This document shows, piece by piece, positions 1-6,947 of a stretch of 13,708 nt of DNA. Origin of the DNA: Gammaproteobacteria bacterium (lineage in GTDB: Bacteria; Pseudomonadota; Gammaproteobacteria; Xanthomonadales; Xanthomonadaceae). Every line of letters begins with the position of its first letter. The stretch's first letter is position 1. The DNA is taken from positions 1 through 13,708 of the forward strand of contig JAUIJO010000061.1 in assembly GCA_030431185.1 (NCBI GenBank). Reading direction: 5' to 3'. Under the pieces are notes generated by a model, which had not been told where the DNA came from, made no database searches, and saw only the letters and a program-made list of their open reading frames with translations. The position numbers were made by a program, and so were the translations under genes.

Positions 1-1476
1 TACTCCGACCCGGGCGCGCTGTTCCTGACCAACACGATCTACGGCTCGGGCTACGGCAAGGTGCCGAAGGTCGAGGACGAGCTGCGTGGCTTCCGCCTGG
101 CGGCCCTGCTGCCGGCGCCGGAGATGCTCGGCTGGCTGTCCGACATCGAGTTCGGCGTGAACTACGCCGACCGCGAGAAGAGCAAGACCCAGCCCGAGGG
201 CAACATCAACCTGGGCCCGCAGGGCGACACCACGATCGGCGCGGACCTGCAGTACGGCCTGGTCGACCTGGGCTTCGCCGGCGTCGGGCTCATCCCGTCC
301 TGGAACGTGCCCGGCGCGGTCGGCCGCTACATGACCTTCGCGCCCAACTCCGATGCGTCCTACCTGGTCTCCAAGGCCTGGACGGTCAACGAGGAAATCA
401 CCACCGGCTTCGTGCAGGCGGACATCGACACGCGGTGGGGCTCGGTACCGGTGCGCGGCAACATCGGCGTGCAGGTCCAGCACACCGACCAGTCGTCGAA
501 CGCGAACTACTGGGACGGCACCCAGCCGGCGGGCAGCAACGTGCGTCCGTTCGAGGACGGCAAGACCTACACCGACGTGCTGCCGAGCCTGAACCTGGCG
601 TTCGAACTGCCGAACGACCAGACCGTGCGCTTCGCCCTCGCCCGCCAGCTCGCGCGCGCCCGCGTCGACCAGATGCGCGCCTCGCTCGAGTTCGGCGTCG
701 ACACCTCCACCGGGCGGCCCGGTGCGAGCGGCGGCAACCCGCAGCTCGACCCGTGGAAGGCCAACGCGCTCGACATCTCCTACGAGAAGTACTTCGGCAA
801 CCGCGCCTACGTGGCGGCCGCGTATTTCTACAAGGACCTGCGCAGCTACATCTACACGCAGACCCGGGACGACTACGACTTCAGCGCGCTGGTCGCCGAC
901 TACGTCCCGCCGCCGGGTTCGCCGCCGGTGCAGACCACCGGCAACTTCACCGCGCCGTTCAACGGACAGGGCGGGACGCTGCAGGGCCTGGAGCTGAGCG
1001 CGTCGCTGCCGCTGGACCTGCTGTGGGAGCCGCTGCGCGGCTTCGGCATCATCGCCAGCGCCAGCTTCAATGACAGCGACATCGAGATCGTCGACCCGGA
1101 AAGCGCGAGCAGCGTCGGCAGTGGGCCGATCAGCCTGCCCGGCCTGTCGGACGAGGTCTACAACCTCACCGCCTACTTCGAACGCAGCGGATTCGAAGCA
1201 CGTGTCAGCCAGCGCAAGCGTTCGGACTTCATCGGCGAGATCGGCAACTTCGCCGGCAACCGCACGCTCCGCTACGTGGTCGGCGAGGACATCGTGGATG
1301 CGCAGGTCAGCTACACCTTCCCCGAGACCAGCAGCCTCGGTGGCCTGACCTTCCTGCTGCAGGCGCAGAACCTGGGCAACTCCCCGTACCAGACCTATGC
1401 CGGGAGCAAGGACCGCCCGCTGGAGTACATCGAATGGGGCCGCACCTACCTGGTCGGCGTCAACGTGAAGTTCTGA
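1..1476 (+). CDS. TonB-dependent receptor, C-terminal part (5' truncated by window edge)
   Basis: The reading frame is open from base 1 and ends in TGA at 1474-1476, so the last 491 residues of a longer protein are present; the signal peptide, TonB box and plug lie outside. The visible part resembles an outer-membrane beta-barrel: alternating hydrophobic/polar strands rich in Tyr, Phe, Asn and Gly, with long polar loops. It ends WGRTYLVGVNVKF, with the C-terminal Phe typical of barrel proteins recognised by the BAM complex. The stretch around residues 185-260 (DVLPSLNLAFEL, FALARQLARARVDQMR, GNPQLDPWKANALDISYEKYF) matches my memory of the TonB-dependent receptors common in Xanthomonas and Caulobacter (TIGR01782-like). 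Such receptors import large or scarce substrates, often oligosaccharides or iron chelates, using TonB-ExbBD energy. The substrate cannot be told from this part. Followed by a clear terminator. Confidence 0.93.
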   Translation, partial: YSDPGALFLTNTIYGSGYGKVPKVEDELRGFRLAALLPAPEMLGWLSDIEFGVNYADREKSKTQPEGNINLGPQGDTTIGADLQYGLVDLGFAGVGLIPSWNVPGAVGRYMTFAPNSDASYLVSKAWTVNEEITTGFVQADIDTRWGSVPVRGNIGVQVQHTDQSSNANYWDGTQPAGSNVRPFEDGKTYTDVLPSLNLAFELPNDQTVRFALARQLARARVDQMRASLEFGVDTSTGRPGASGGNPQLDPWKANALDISYEKYFGNRAYVAAAYFYKDLRSYIYTQTRDDYDFSALVADYVPPPGSPPVQTTGNFTAPFNGQGGTLQGLELSASLPLDLLWEPLRGFGIIASASFNDSDIEIVDPESASSVGSGPISLPGLSDEVYNLTAYFERSGFEARVSQRKRSDFIGEIGNFAGNRTLRYVVGEDIVDAQVSYTFPETSSLGGLTFLLQAQNLGNSPYQTYAGSKDRPLEYIEWGRTYLVGVNVKF

Positions 1477-1503
1477 AGCCACCCTCCCTTGGTTTTCGAT
1501 CCC

Positions 1504-1532
1504 GCCCCGCCGGCCCACCGGCGGGGCTTTTT
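1504..1532 (+). terminator. Rho-independent terminator of the TonB-dependent receptor gene
   Basis: A perfect 10-bp GC-rich stem (GCCCCGCCGG at 1504-1513 with CCGGCGGGGC at 1518-1527) encloses a 4-nt loop (CCCA) and is followed directly by five T residues. It starts 27 nt after the receptor stop codon. This is a textbook intrinsic terminator for the plus strand. Confidence 0.93.
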
Positions 1533-1640
1533 CGTGGGGGGACGGAATGGGGGCGCGGCGTCGCGACCAGGCCTTCGCGTATCCGGGCGCTGGGTCAGCT
1601 GAATCGAATGGAGCCGTCGCCCCGCGCTCGGACTTCGCCC

Positions 1641-1667
1641 GGCGCAATGCGCTTCGGCTATTGCGCC
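1641..1667. repeat. REP-like inverted repeat (GGCGCAAT...ATTGCGCC)
   Basis: The 8-bp arms GGCGCAAT (1641-1648) and ATTGCGCC (1660-1667) flank an 11-nt centre containing GCGCTTCGGCT. Read on the minus strand it begins GTAGGGCGCAATAGCCGAAG, which resembles the widespread GTAGGGTGCG-type extragenic repeats whose centre contains GCGAAGCG. The family assignment is from memory; the inverted repeat itself is directly visible. Confidence 0.6.
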
Positions 1668-1702
1668 CTACGGTCCCAGGGGCTTCCGCACCTCCCGGTG
1701 CG

Positions 1703-1750
1703 GGTAACTTTTCTTTGTGGGCCCAAAGAAAAGTCACCAAAAGAAAAGGC
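1703..1750. repeat. Xanthomonad-type intergenic repeat with CTTTTCTTTG / CAAAGAAAAG arms
   Basis: The arms ACTTTTCTTTG (1707-1717) and CAAAGAAAAGT (1724-1734) are an 11-bp perfect inverted repeat around TGGGCC, followed by CACCAAAAGAAAAGGC (1735-1750), which partly repeats the right arm. I recall near-identical elements (GTTACTTTTCTTTG...CAAAGAAAAGTAACCAAAAGAAA) scattered through Xanthomonas, Stenotrophomonas and related genomes, often mis-annotated as small proteins with KEK or QRK runs. The function is unknown to me. Confidence 0.65.
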
Positions 1751-1795
1751 CTGCCTGGACACAGCTCCCGTGCTGGCCGGAGGGCACCGCGAGCA

Positions 1796-1829
1796 TTTTT
1801 CGATTCGCCATCCTGGCTCAATCGAAAAA
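1796..1829. repeat. Inverted repeat TTTTTCGATT / AATCGAAAAA
   Basis: A perfect 10-bp stem, 1796-1805 paired with 1820-1829, with a 14-nt loop (1806-1819). The outer arms are T5 and A5, so either strand could form a hairpin with a U tract inside its outer stem. Its position just after the AAAGAAAAG element suggests it belongs to the same composite repeat. Confidence 0.6.
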
Positions 1830-1830
1830 C

Positions 1831-1850
1831 GGCGTGCATCCATGCACGCC
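1831..1850. repeat. Near-perfect palindrome GGCGTGCAT-CC-ATGCACGCC
   Basis: 9-bp perfect arms (1831-1839 and 1842-1850) are separated by only two bases and begin one base after the previous hairpin. The short centre makes it either a tight hairpin in RNA or a two-fold symmetric protein site in DNA. It is most simply the last module of the composite intergenic repeat. Confidence 0.6.
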
Positions 1851-2020
1851 GCCCGTTGGGTCCAAGTGGATCACCGCTGGATCACCCCCGGCAACATCAA
1901 CAGCAGAGCATCCACCCGTTGCCGTGGACCTTCGCAACGTGGGGAACGCCGAGCATCGCCGGCAGGAGTGGAGCGAAGCGGCACCCATTTTCTCGCACGG
2001 CGCTCGCAGTGGGTTGCGAT

Positions 2021-3043
2021 TCAGCGGTGCTCGCTGTCGTGCAGCGTCATCGCCGCGCCCAGCAGGCCCGGATAGGGATGCGTTACGACCTGGATCGCGA
2101 GGGCTTCCAGGTAAACCGCGAAGCGGCCCTTGTCGAGGAAGCGCTCGCGGAATGCGCTGCTGCGCAGGAAGGGCAGGAAGCGCGGCAGCATGCCCCCCGC
2201 GAGGGTGACGCAGCGCGCGCCGTGCACCAGCGCGATGTCGCCGGCGACGCTGCCCAGCACGGCGCAGAAACGGGCCAGCGCGCGGCGCGCGGCGACGTCG
2301 TGGCCGTCGAGCGCCAGGGCCACGATCTCGGCCGGCGCGCGAAGCACGGCCTCGCGGCCCGGGGGCTCGTCGCGCAGCACGGCATCGATGCAGGCCAGGC
2401 CTTCGCCGCACAACAGGCGTTCGTTGGACGCGCGCCCGTAGCGTGCGGTGAGCCAGCGCGCGAGGTGTTCTTCTTCGGCGTCCAGCGGGGCGAAGCTGCC
2501 GTGCCCGCCCTCGGTCTCGACCACCCGCCAGCCCTCGCGTTCCGACCCCACCAGCAGGCCGACCCCCAGCCCGGTGCCCGGCCCCAGCACGCTGACCGGG
2601 CCGCGATGGAGCGCGTCGGCGGGGCCATGCAGGTGGACGCGATCCCCGTCCTGCAGCGCCGGCACGGCGCGGGCGACCGCACCGAAATCATTGACGATCT
2701 CCAGCGCGTCCAGTCCAAGCCCGGCGCACAGGCCGGAACGGCTGAAGGACCACGCGCGGTTGGTCAGGCGGATCTCGTCCTGGCCGACCGGCGAGGCCAC
2801 CGCGATGGCGGCCCGGCGGGGGCGGACGCCCGCGATCGAGAGGTAGTGTTGGGCGGCGTGCTGGAGACTGGCGAAGTCGGCGTTGCACAGGGCATGCGGC
2901 TGCCGCAGGACCGGCGGGCCTTCGCCCGCCTCGACGAGGGCGAATCGCGCGTTGGTGCCGCCCACGTCCGCCACCAGTGTCCAGTCCGGTTGGCCGGGGC
3001 ACGCGGCGGGCGGTGGCGACGATGGAACCCGGGCAGCACTCAT
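2021..3043 (-). CDS. glk: Glucokinase (Glk family)
   Basis: Phosphorylates glucose to glucose 6-phosphate with ATP in the cytoplasm. The 340-residue product carries the bacterial Glk signatures in order: the phosphate-binding DVGGTNARFAL at about 26-36, the sugar-site IVNDFGAVA at about 116-124 (D119 the expected catalytic base), GPGTGLGVGLL at about 154-164, ETEGGHGSFAP at about 176-186, and a late LAGGMLPRFLPFL. Length fits the family (about 320-340). The frame is open for 20 more codons upstream, but the ATG at 3043 is chosen because AGGAG lies at 3055-3051, 7 nt before it. The first ~20 residues are a Pro/Ala-rich extension before the conserved domain. Divergent from uppP with 132 bp between them. 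Nearby on the other side is a TonB-dependent receptor, which might point to sugar uptake. Confidence 0.93.
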   Translation of the reverse strand: MSAARVPSSPPPAACPGQPDWTLVADVGGTNARFALVEAGEGPPVLRQPHALCNADFASLQHAAQHYLSIAGVRPRRAAIAVASPVGQDEIRLTNRAWSFSRSGLCAGLGLDALEIVNDFGAVARAVPALQDGDRVHLHGPADALHRGPVSVLGPGTGLGVGLLVGSEREGWRVVETEGGHGSFAPLDAEEEHLARWLTARYGRASNERLLCGEGLACIDAVLRDEPPGREAVLRAPAEIVALALDGHDVAARRALARFCAVLGSVAGDIALVHGARCVTLAGGMLPRFLPFLRSSAFRERFLDKGRFAVYLEALAIQVVTHPYPGLLGAAMTLHDSEHR

Positions 3044-3119
3044 CCATTCACTCCTGTGGGAATCCCTAGCGTAAACGCTCGTCCGCGCCGGGCCGTGCTG
3101 CATACGTTTGCACGCGCCC

Positions 3120-3149
3120 GTGACGTCGGCGGCCGTGCTCGCCTATGCT
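3120..3149 (+). promoter_or_regulatory. Candidate sigma-70 promoter for uppP
   Basis: GTGACG (3120-3125) and TATGCT (3144-3149) are separated by 18 bp; each matches the consensus at four of six positions. The expected start near 3156 would give a leader of about 20 nt containing GGGAG (3163-3167), 8 nt before the uppP ATG. Only sequence resemblance supports it. Confidence 0.4.
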
Positions 3150-3175
3150 AGCGACCCCGTCCGGGAGTCCACTGA

Positions 3176-3988
3176 ATGCCCAGCCATGCCGCCGTGTCCG
3201 ACCTGCTGTCCGCCCTGCTGCTGGGCATCCTGGAGGGCCTGACGGAATTCCTGCCGGTGTCGAGTACCGGCCACCTGCTCATCGCCCAGCACTGGCTGGG
3301 CGCCCGCTCCGACCTGTTCAACATCGTCATCCAGGCCGGCGCGATCATCGCGATCACGCTGGTCTTCCGGCAACGCCTGTGGGCGTTGGCCACCGGCCTG
3401 CGCGAACGCGGGAACCGGCTGTACCTCGCCAAGATCGCGGTTGCGTTCCTGGTAACGGCGCTGGTCGGCCTGCCGGTGCGCCTGGCGGGCTGGGAGCTGC
3501 CGGAAACCGTGTCGCCGGTGGCCACGGCGCTGATCCTGGGCGGCCTCTGGATGCTGGTGGCCGAACGGTGGGCCGAGCGCCGGGCACCGAGCAGCGAGAT
3601 CACCTGGACGGTCGCCATCCTCGTGGGCCTGGCCCAGGTCGTGGCGGGCGTGTTCCCCGGCACCTCGCGTTCCGCGGCGGCGATCTTCATGGCGATGCTG
3701 GCCGGGACCGGGCAGCGCTCGGCGGCGACCGAGTTCGTGTTCCTGGTCGGCATCCCGACCATGTTCGCGGCCAGCGCCTACGCACTGCTCGAGCATGTCA
3801 TGGACGGCGGCGCGCAGCCGGAAGCCTGGGGCGAACTGGGGCTGGCCTTCGTCGCGGCCGCGGTGACCGGCTTCATCGTCGTGCGCTGGCTGCTGGGCTA
3901 CATCAAGCAGCACCGGTACACGGTGTTCGCGGTCTACCGGATCCTGCTGGGCGCCGCTCTCCTGCTGTGGCTGCCGGCGGGCGGCTGA
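3176..3988 (+). CDS. uppP: Undecaprenyl-diphosphatase (UppP/BacA)
   Basis: Integral inner-membrane phosphatase that converts undecaprenyl diphosphate to the monophosphate, recycling the lipid carrier for peptidoglycan and other surface polymers; overexpression is known to give bacitracin resistance. The 270-residue protein has both family motifs: EGLTEFLPVSSTGHL at 20-34 (E20, E24, S29/S30 and H33 correspond to the catalytic E17, E21, S26/S27 and H30 of E. coli) and PGTSRSAAAIF at 161-171 (R165, the counterpart of E. coli R174). Several hydrophobic segments fit the expected polytopic topology (around 45-63, 85-100, 115-130, 145-160, 185-205, 222-240, 250-267). GGGAG sits 8 nt before the ATG. 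Divergent from glk, convergent with the PEBP-like gene 33 bp away. Confidence 0.97.
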   Translation: MPSHAAVSDLLSALLLGILEGLTEFLPVSSTGHLLIAQHWLGARSDLFNIVIQAGAIIAITLVFRQRLWALATGLRERGNRLYLAKIAVAFLVTALVGLPVRLAGWELPETVSPVATALILGGLWMLVAERWAERRAPSSEITWTVAILVGLAQVVAGVFPGTSRSAAAIFMAMLAGTGQRSAATEFVFLVGIPTMFAASAYALLEHVMDGGAQPEAWGELGLAFVAAAVTGFIVVRWLLGYIKQHRYTVFAVYRILLGAALLLWLPAGG

Positions 3989-3995
3989 GCCGCCC
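3979..3995. terminator. Hairpin over the uppP stop codon (weak terminator candidate)
   Basis: GGGCGGC (3979-3985) and GCCGCCC (3989-3995) form a perfect 7-bp stem whose 3-nt loop is the uppP TGA. It lies in the 33-bp gap between two convergent genes, but no T run follows on either strand, so it could act only as a weak or bidirectional terminator or mRNA end protector. Confidence 0.3.
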
Positions 3996-4021
3996 TCCTC
4001 CGGTCCACGCCGCGGCCGGGC

Positions 4022-4648
4022 TCAGCCGGCGACGTCGGGATGCAGGCCGTAGGTGCCGTGCACCGAGGCCTCGGCGAGCACGTGGCCGTGCATCGCGACG
4101 AACACGTCCGCGGCGGTGAAATCGCCCGCGACCGGCAGGCGGTCGACGTCGAGCGCGAACAGGCGGAAGAAGTAGCGGTGCAGTCGCAGGTCGTTGGGCG
4201 GCGGGAACGGGCCGTCGTAGCCGAACCACTTGCCCTCCAGGTCGGCGTTGCCGTCGAACCAGCCGGTGTAGTCGTTGAGCCCCTGGCGCGCGCCTTCCGG
4301 GCCTTTCGGATCCGACTTGCCGTGCGCCACGACACCGTCGCTGCAACTGCCTGCGGCGATGGCGTCCACCGCAGGCGGCACGTCGACCATCGCCCAGTGC
4401 ACGAAATCGGCGCGCGGCTGGTCCGCGGGGATCTCGACGCCTTGCTTGCCGGCCATGCCGGGGACGGTCGGGGCATCGGTGTCGATGCACAACAGGACGA
4501 ACGAACGGGTGCCTGCCGGCGCGTCCGACCAGGCCAGGTGCGGGTTGCGATTGGCGGCGAAGCCGACGCCATCGCCCTCGCGCTGGCCGGCCGCGAATTC
4601 CGCCGGGATCGGCTTGCCGTTCTCGAAACTGTCGCTGCGGATCTTCAT
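4022..4648 (-). CDS. YbhB/YbcL family protein (PEBP-like, Raf kinase inhibitor-like)
   Basis: The 208-residue product belongs to the phosphatidylethanolamine-binding protein fold family, whose bacterial members (E. coli YbhB, YbcL) have a small anion-binding pocket but no settled function. Family landmarks appear in order: NPHLAW at 35-40, the pocket motif DTDAP at 56-60, HWAMVDVP at 84-91, and GYDGPFPPPND...HRYFFRLFAL at about 143-166, the usual GPxPP...HRY signature. There is no signal peptide, so it is probably cytoplasmic like YbhB. GGAG 7 nt before the ATG supports the start. It lies 113 bp downstream of the TPR/sulfotransferase-like gene on the same strand; a TTGACC hexamer at 4751-4746 in that gap could be a -35, but its -10 is poor. 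Convergent with uppP. Confidence 0.92.
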   Translation of the reverse strand: MKIRSDSFENGKPIPAEFAAGQREGDGVGFAANRNPHLAWSDAPAGTRSFVLLCIDTDAPTVPGMAGKQGVEIPADQPRADFVHWAMVDVPPAVDAIAAGSCSDGVVAHGKSDPKGPEGARQGLNDYTGWFDGNADLEGKWFGYDGPFPPPNDLRLHRYFFRLFALDVDRLPVAGDFTAADVFVAMHGHVLAEASVHGTYGLHPDVAG

Positions 4649-4761
4649 TCACTCTCTCCAGGGATGGAAGGTCGCGGGCGGCACCCGCGGGACGGTGTCG
4701 GCGCCCATCGTGCCGCACCCGACGTCATCGTCCCGCGAGCATCCCGGTCAACGGGCCTGGG

Positions 4762-6831
4762 CTATTCGGCCGGATAGCCCAGGCGCTCGGCCACCGGGGC
4801 GAGGATCGCGAACGCCTCGCGCAGCGGTTCGGCGTACTGGCGCCAGTGGCCTGCGGGGAACCGGTCCGGCCCCTGAGCGCCCGGGGGCAAGGGCCGCAGC
4901 TCGGTGCCGAGTGCCTCGCCCAGCGTGCGGGCGATGCCCTCGCCATCGTTGGCGATGTCGTCCATGCGGACCAGGGTATGCGGGAACAACGCCTGCTCGT
5001 GGAGGTCGGCGATCTGCGACAGCGGACGCGCCATCCATTCGGCCGCGGTTTCCGGCGACGCCAGCGCGAACGGCACCGGCGCGCCGAATGCGAGCCAGTC
5101 GACCAGCATGTCGCGCGGGTCGCGCAGCACGAACATCAGCTTCGCCTCGGGCAGGTGCGGGCGGAACGCCAGCAGCAGGGCGTTGTCCCACCACAGCAGC
5201 CAGTCGATGATGCGTCCGTCCTGGATGCCGCGCGAGGCCTGGGTGGCGCGCCACTGGCTGACCAGGAAGGACGGATCGAGTTCGCCGCTCAGCAGCGCCT
5301 CGGTGGTGCCGTAGCGCTGGGTCGGGTCGCTGGGCGGCTTGGCGCCGAGGCGGTCGGCGAGCAGGGGCATGCGCGCATGGTCGAGGGTGAGCGCCACGCG
5401 CTCGACCAGCGAACCGGGGGCGCCCCACAGGAACACCATGCCCGGCGCCTGCTCGGGGCGCGTGGCCATCGGCGGCCAGGCGTCGATGCCGTCGGTCTGC
5501 GGCGGCAGCGGGAGGCGCTGGGACTCGGCCTCGGCATGCAGCTCGGCCCAGGTCGCGGCGGCGGCGTCGGGTTGGCCGGCGGCATCGAAGGTACGCCCGA
5601 GCAACTGGCGCAGCATCTTCCTGACGTTCTCGTCGCGGGCGCGCGCCAGTAGGCTCTCGACGCGGTTCACGGCGGCGTCCGGATCGGTGCGCATCAGGCC
5701 GTCGATCACCCGCATCTCGGCCGAGGAGTGGCCCGGCTGCAGTTCGGTGATGCGCAGCGCGATCGCGTCGGCCTGGTCGAGCTCGCCGTGCTGCTGGTGG
5801 ATGGTGGCGCGGGCCTCGAGGGCGGGGATGTAGTCGGGCATGGCCTGCATCCAGCGCTCGACGATGGCGACCGCTTCGGGACCGGCGAACTCCTCGAACA
5901 GCAGGCGCGCGAACCACAGGTCCGGCTGGCCCGGGTGCGTGGCCAGCAGGCCTTCAAGCGTCTCGCGGGCGTCGTCGCCCTGCCCGGTCTGGCGCCAGGC
6001 GTCGGTGAGGCCGGCAAGTGCGCGGCGGTCCGCGGGCTGGGCGAGCACGACCTCCTTGAGCAGGGCGACCGCGGCGTCGGGACGACCGGCTTCCATCTCG
6101 AACTCACCCACCAGGCGCTTGAGCGCCGGCGGCGCCCCGGCATCGTCCAGCAGCGGCCGCAGTTCGTCGGCGGCCTCGCCGGGTCGACCCTGGCGCCGGA
6201 CCAGGTCGGCGACCATGGCGCGCATCGACGGGTTCGGGCGCGTTTCCATCAGGCGCCGGAAGGCCTGTTCCGCGAAGGCGAAGTGGCCCTTGGCGGCATA
6301 GGCGAAACCCAGCGCGTGCTGCAGGATCGGCTCGTCGGGTGCCTTCTCCGAGGCCTGGCTGAGGAGCCCCAGCGCGCGGTCGGCGTCGCCGCGACGCAGC
6401 GCCAGGCTGCCCTCAACGGCCACCACCTGCGGGTGATCCGGCGCGATGCGCGCGGCGGTGCGGACGATGCTCTCGGCCTGGTCCAGGTCGCCGCGGGCCA
6501 GGGCGAGCTGGGCCTGCAGGATGTAGGCCGGGAACTGGTTGGGATCCAGGCCGATGGCCTTGGCCAGCGCGCCCTGGGCTTCGTCGAGCTGGCGTCCATC
6601 CAGCATCAGGCCCGCCCGCTCCAGGTGCAGCTGGGCGTCCTCGGGGGCCAGCTCGATGGCCTGGTCCAGCGCGGCCAGCGCCGCGTCGCGCTCGCCCCCC
6701 TGGCGCAGCGCCGCCGACAGCAGGCGGTGCGCGGTGGGGTCCTGCGGCTGGGACTCGACGAGTTCGCGCGCGGCGGCGAGGGCTTCGGCGGAGGCGCCGC
6801 GGCGGAGGGCATCGATGATCGGTTCGTACAT
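4762..6831 (-). CDS. TPR protein with C-terminal sulfotransferase-like domain
   Basis: From the chosen ATG the protein has 689 residues. About 1-435 is a helical array of tetratricopeptide repeats, recognisable by recurring A-x-x-x-L...A-x-x-x-F/Y...P spacing (for example ...QAIELAPEDAQLHLERAGL... and ...AIGLDPNQFPAYILQAQL...). From about 463 comes a domain like the TPR-linked sulfotransferases that use PAPS: a glycine loop WGAPGS at about 469-474, RDPRD at about 570-574 (3'-phosphate-binding type) and HWRQYAEPL near 662. The usual GxPRSGTT loop reads GAPGSLVE here, so the basic residue and Thr are missing; activity is doubtful. No signal peptide is seen. An in-frame ATG ten codons upstream (6861) overlaps a good -10 (TACAAT), which favours the start used. 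Divergent from the PlsC-like gene. Confidence 0.85.
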   Translation of the reverse strand: MYEPIIDALRRGASAEALAAARELVESQPQDPTAHRLLSAALRQGGERDAALAALDQAIELAPEDAQLHLERAGLMLDGRQLDEAQGALAKAIGLDPNQFPAYILQAQLALARGDLDQAESIVRTAARIAPDHPQVVAVEGSLALRRGDADRALGLLSQASEKAPDEPILQHALGFAYAAKGHFAFAEQAFRRLMETRPNPSMRAMVADLVRRQGRPGEAADELRPLLDDAGAPPALKRLVGEFEMEAGRPDAAVALLKEVVLAQPADRRALAGLTDAWRQTGQGDDARETLEGLLATHPGQPDLWFARLLFEEFAGPEAVAIVERWMQAMPDYIPALEARATIHQQHGELDQADAIALRITELQPGHSSAEMRVIDGLMRTDPDAAVNRVESLLARARDENVRKMLRQLLGRTFDAAGQPDAAAATWAELHAEAESQRLPLPPQTDGIDAWPPMATRPEQAPGMVFLWGAPGSLVERVALTLDHARMPLLADRLGAKPPSDPTQRYGTTEALLSGELDPSFLVSQWRATQASRGIQDGRIIDWLLWWDNALLLAFRPHLPEAKLMFVLRDPRDMLVDWLAFGAPVPFALASPETAAEWMARPLSQIADLHEQALFPHTLVRMDDIANDGEGIARTLGEALGTELRPLPPGAQGPDRFPAGHWRQYAEPLREAFAILAPVAERLGYPAE

Positions 6832-6859
6832 GGGACTCGGGACGTCGGGGCAATCGTCC

Positions 6860-6865
6860 ATTGTA
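6860..6865 (-). promoter_or_regulatory. Candidate -10 element (TACAAT) of the TPR/sulfotransferase-like gene
   Basis: On the minus strand TACAAT matches TATAAT at five of six positions; I find no matching -35. Transcription would begin near 6853, leaving a leader of about 22 nt before the ATG at 6831 with no strong Shine-Dalgarno. If real, it excludes the upstream ATG at 6861 as the start. Confidence 0.35.
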
Positions 6866-6910
6866 ACGGGCCGGGCCCGGTGCTTCCCGTGCCATCCGGG
6901 CCGCCTGCCG

Positions 6911-6941
6911 TTGTCGTGACGGGGAGCGGCTTCGGTATGAT
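6911..6941 (+). promoter_or_regulatory. Candidate promoter of the PlsC-like gene, consistent with a leaderless mRNA
   Basis: TTGTCG (6911-6916) and TATGAT (6936-6941, five of six matches) are 19 bp apart. The hexamer ends six bases before the ATG at 6948, so transcription would start at or next to the A of the ATG. No Shine-Dalgarno-like sequence lies just before the start, which fits translation of a leaderless message. Confidence 0.45.
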
Positions 6942-6947
6942 TCACGC

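Larger units (their letters stand above)
1533..2020. other. Intergenic region without a supported gene; holds a composite of inverted repeats
   Basis: About 490 bases lie between the receptor terminator and the end of glk. Open frames cross it on both strands but none has a ribosome binding site or recognisable protein content. The middle (1641-1850) contains four separate inverted repeats listed individually, some more AT-rich than the surrounding DNA. From 1851 to 2020 I see no clear hairpin, promoter or gene. Confidence 0.7.

Noticed and set aside
1717..1780. Small coding frames reading QRKVTKRK or PKEKSPKEK within the repeat
   Set aside because: These residues come from the repeat element itself, which I know to be annotated in several frames as spurious hypothetical proteins; no start site supports them.
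1547..3151. Plus-strand open frame of 534 codons across the repeat region and glk
   Set aside because: It runs antisense to glk, whose protein motifs are unambiguous, has no ribosome binding site, and its translation is Arg/Ala/Gln-rich low-complexity typical of shadow frames in GC-rich DNA.
3143..3913. Minus-strand open frame antisense to uppP
   Set aside because: Its Gln/Arg/His-rich translation is the usual antisense product of a membrane-protein gene, and uppP on the plus strand is certain.
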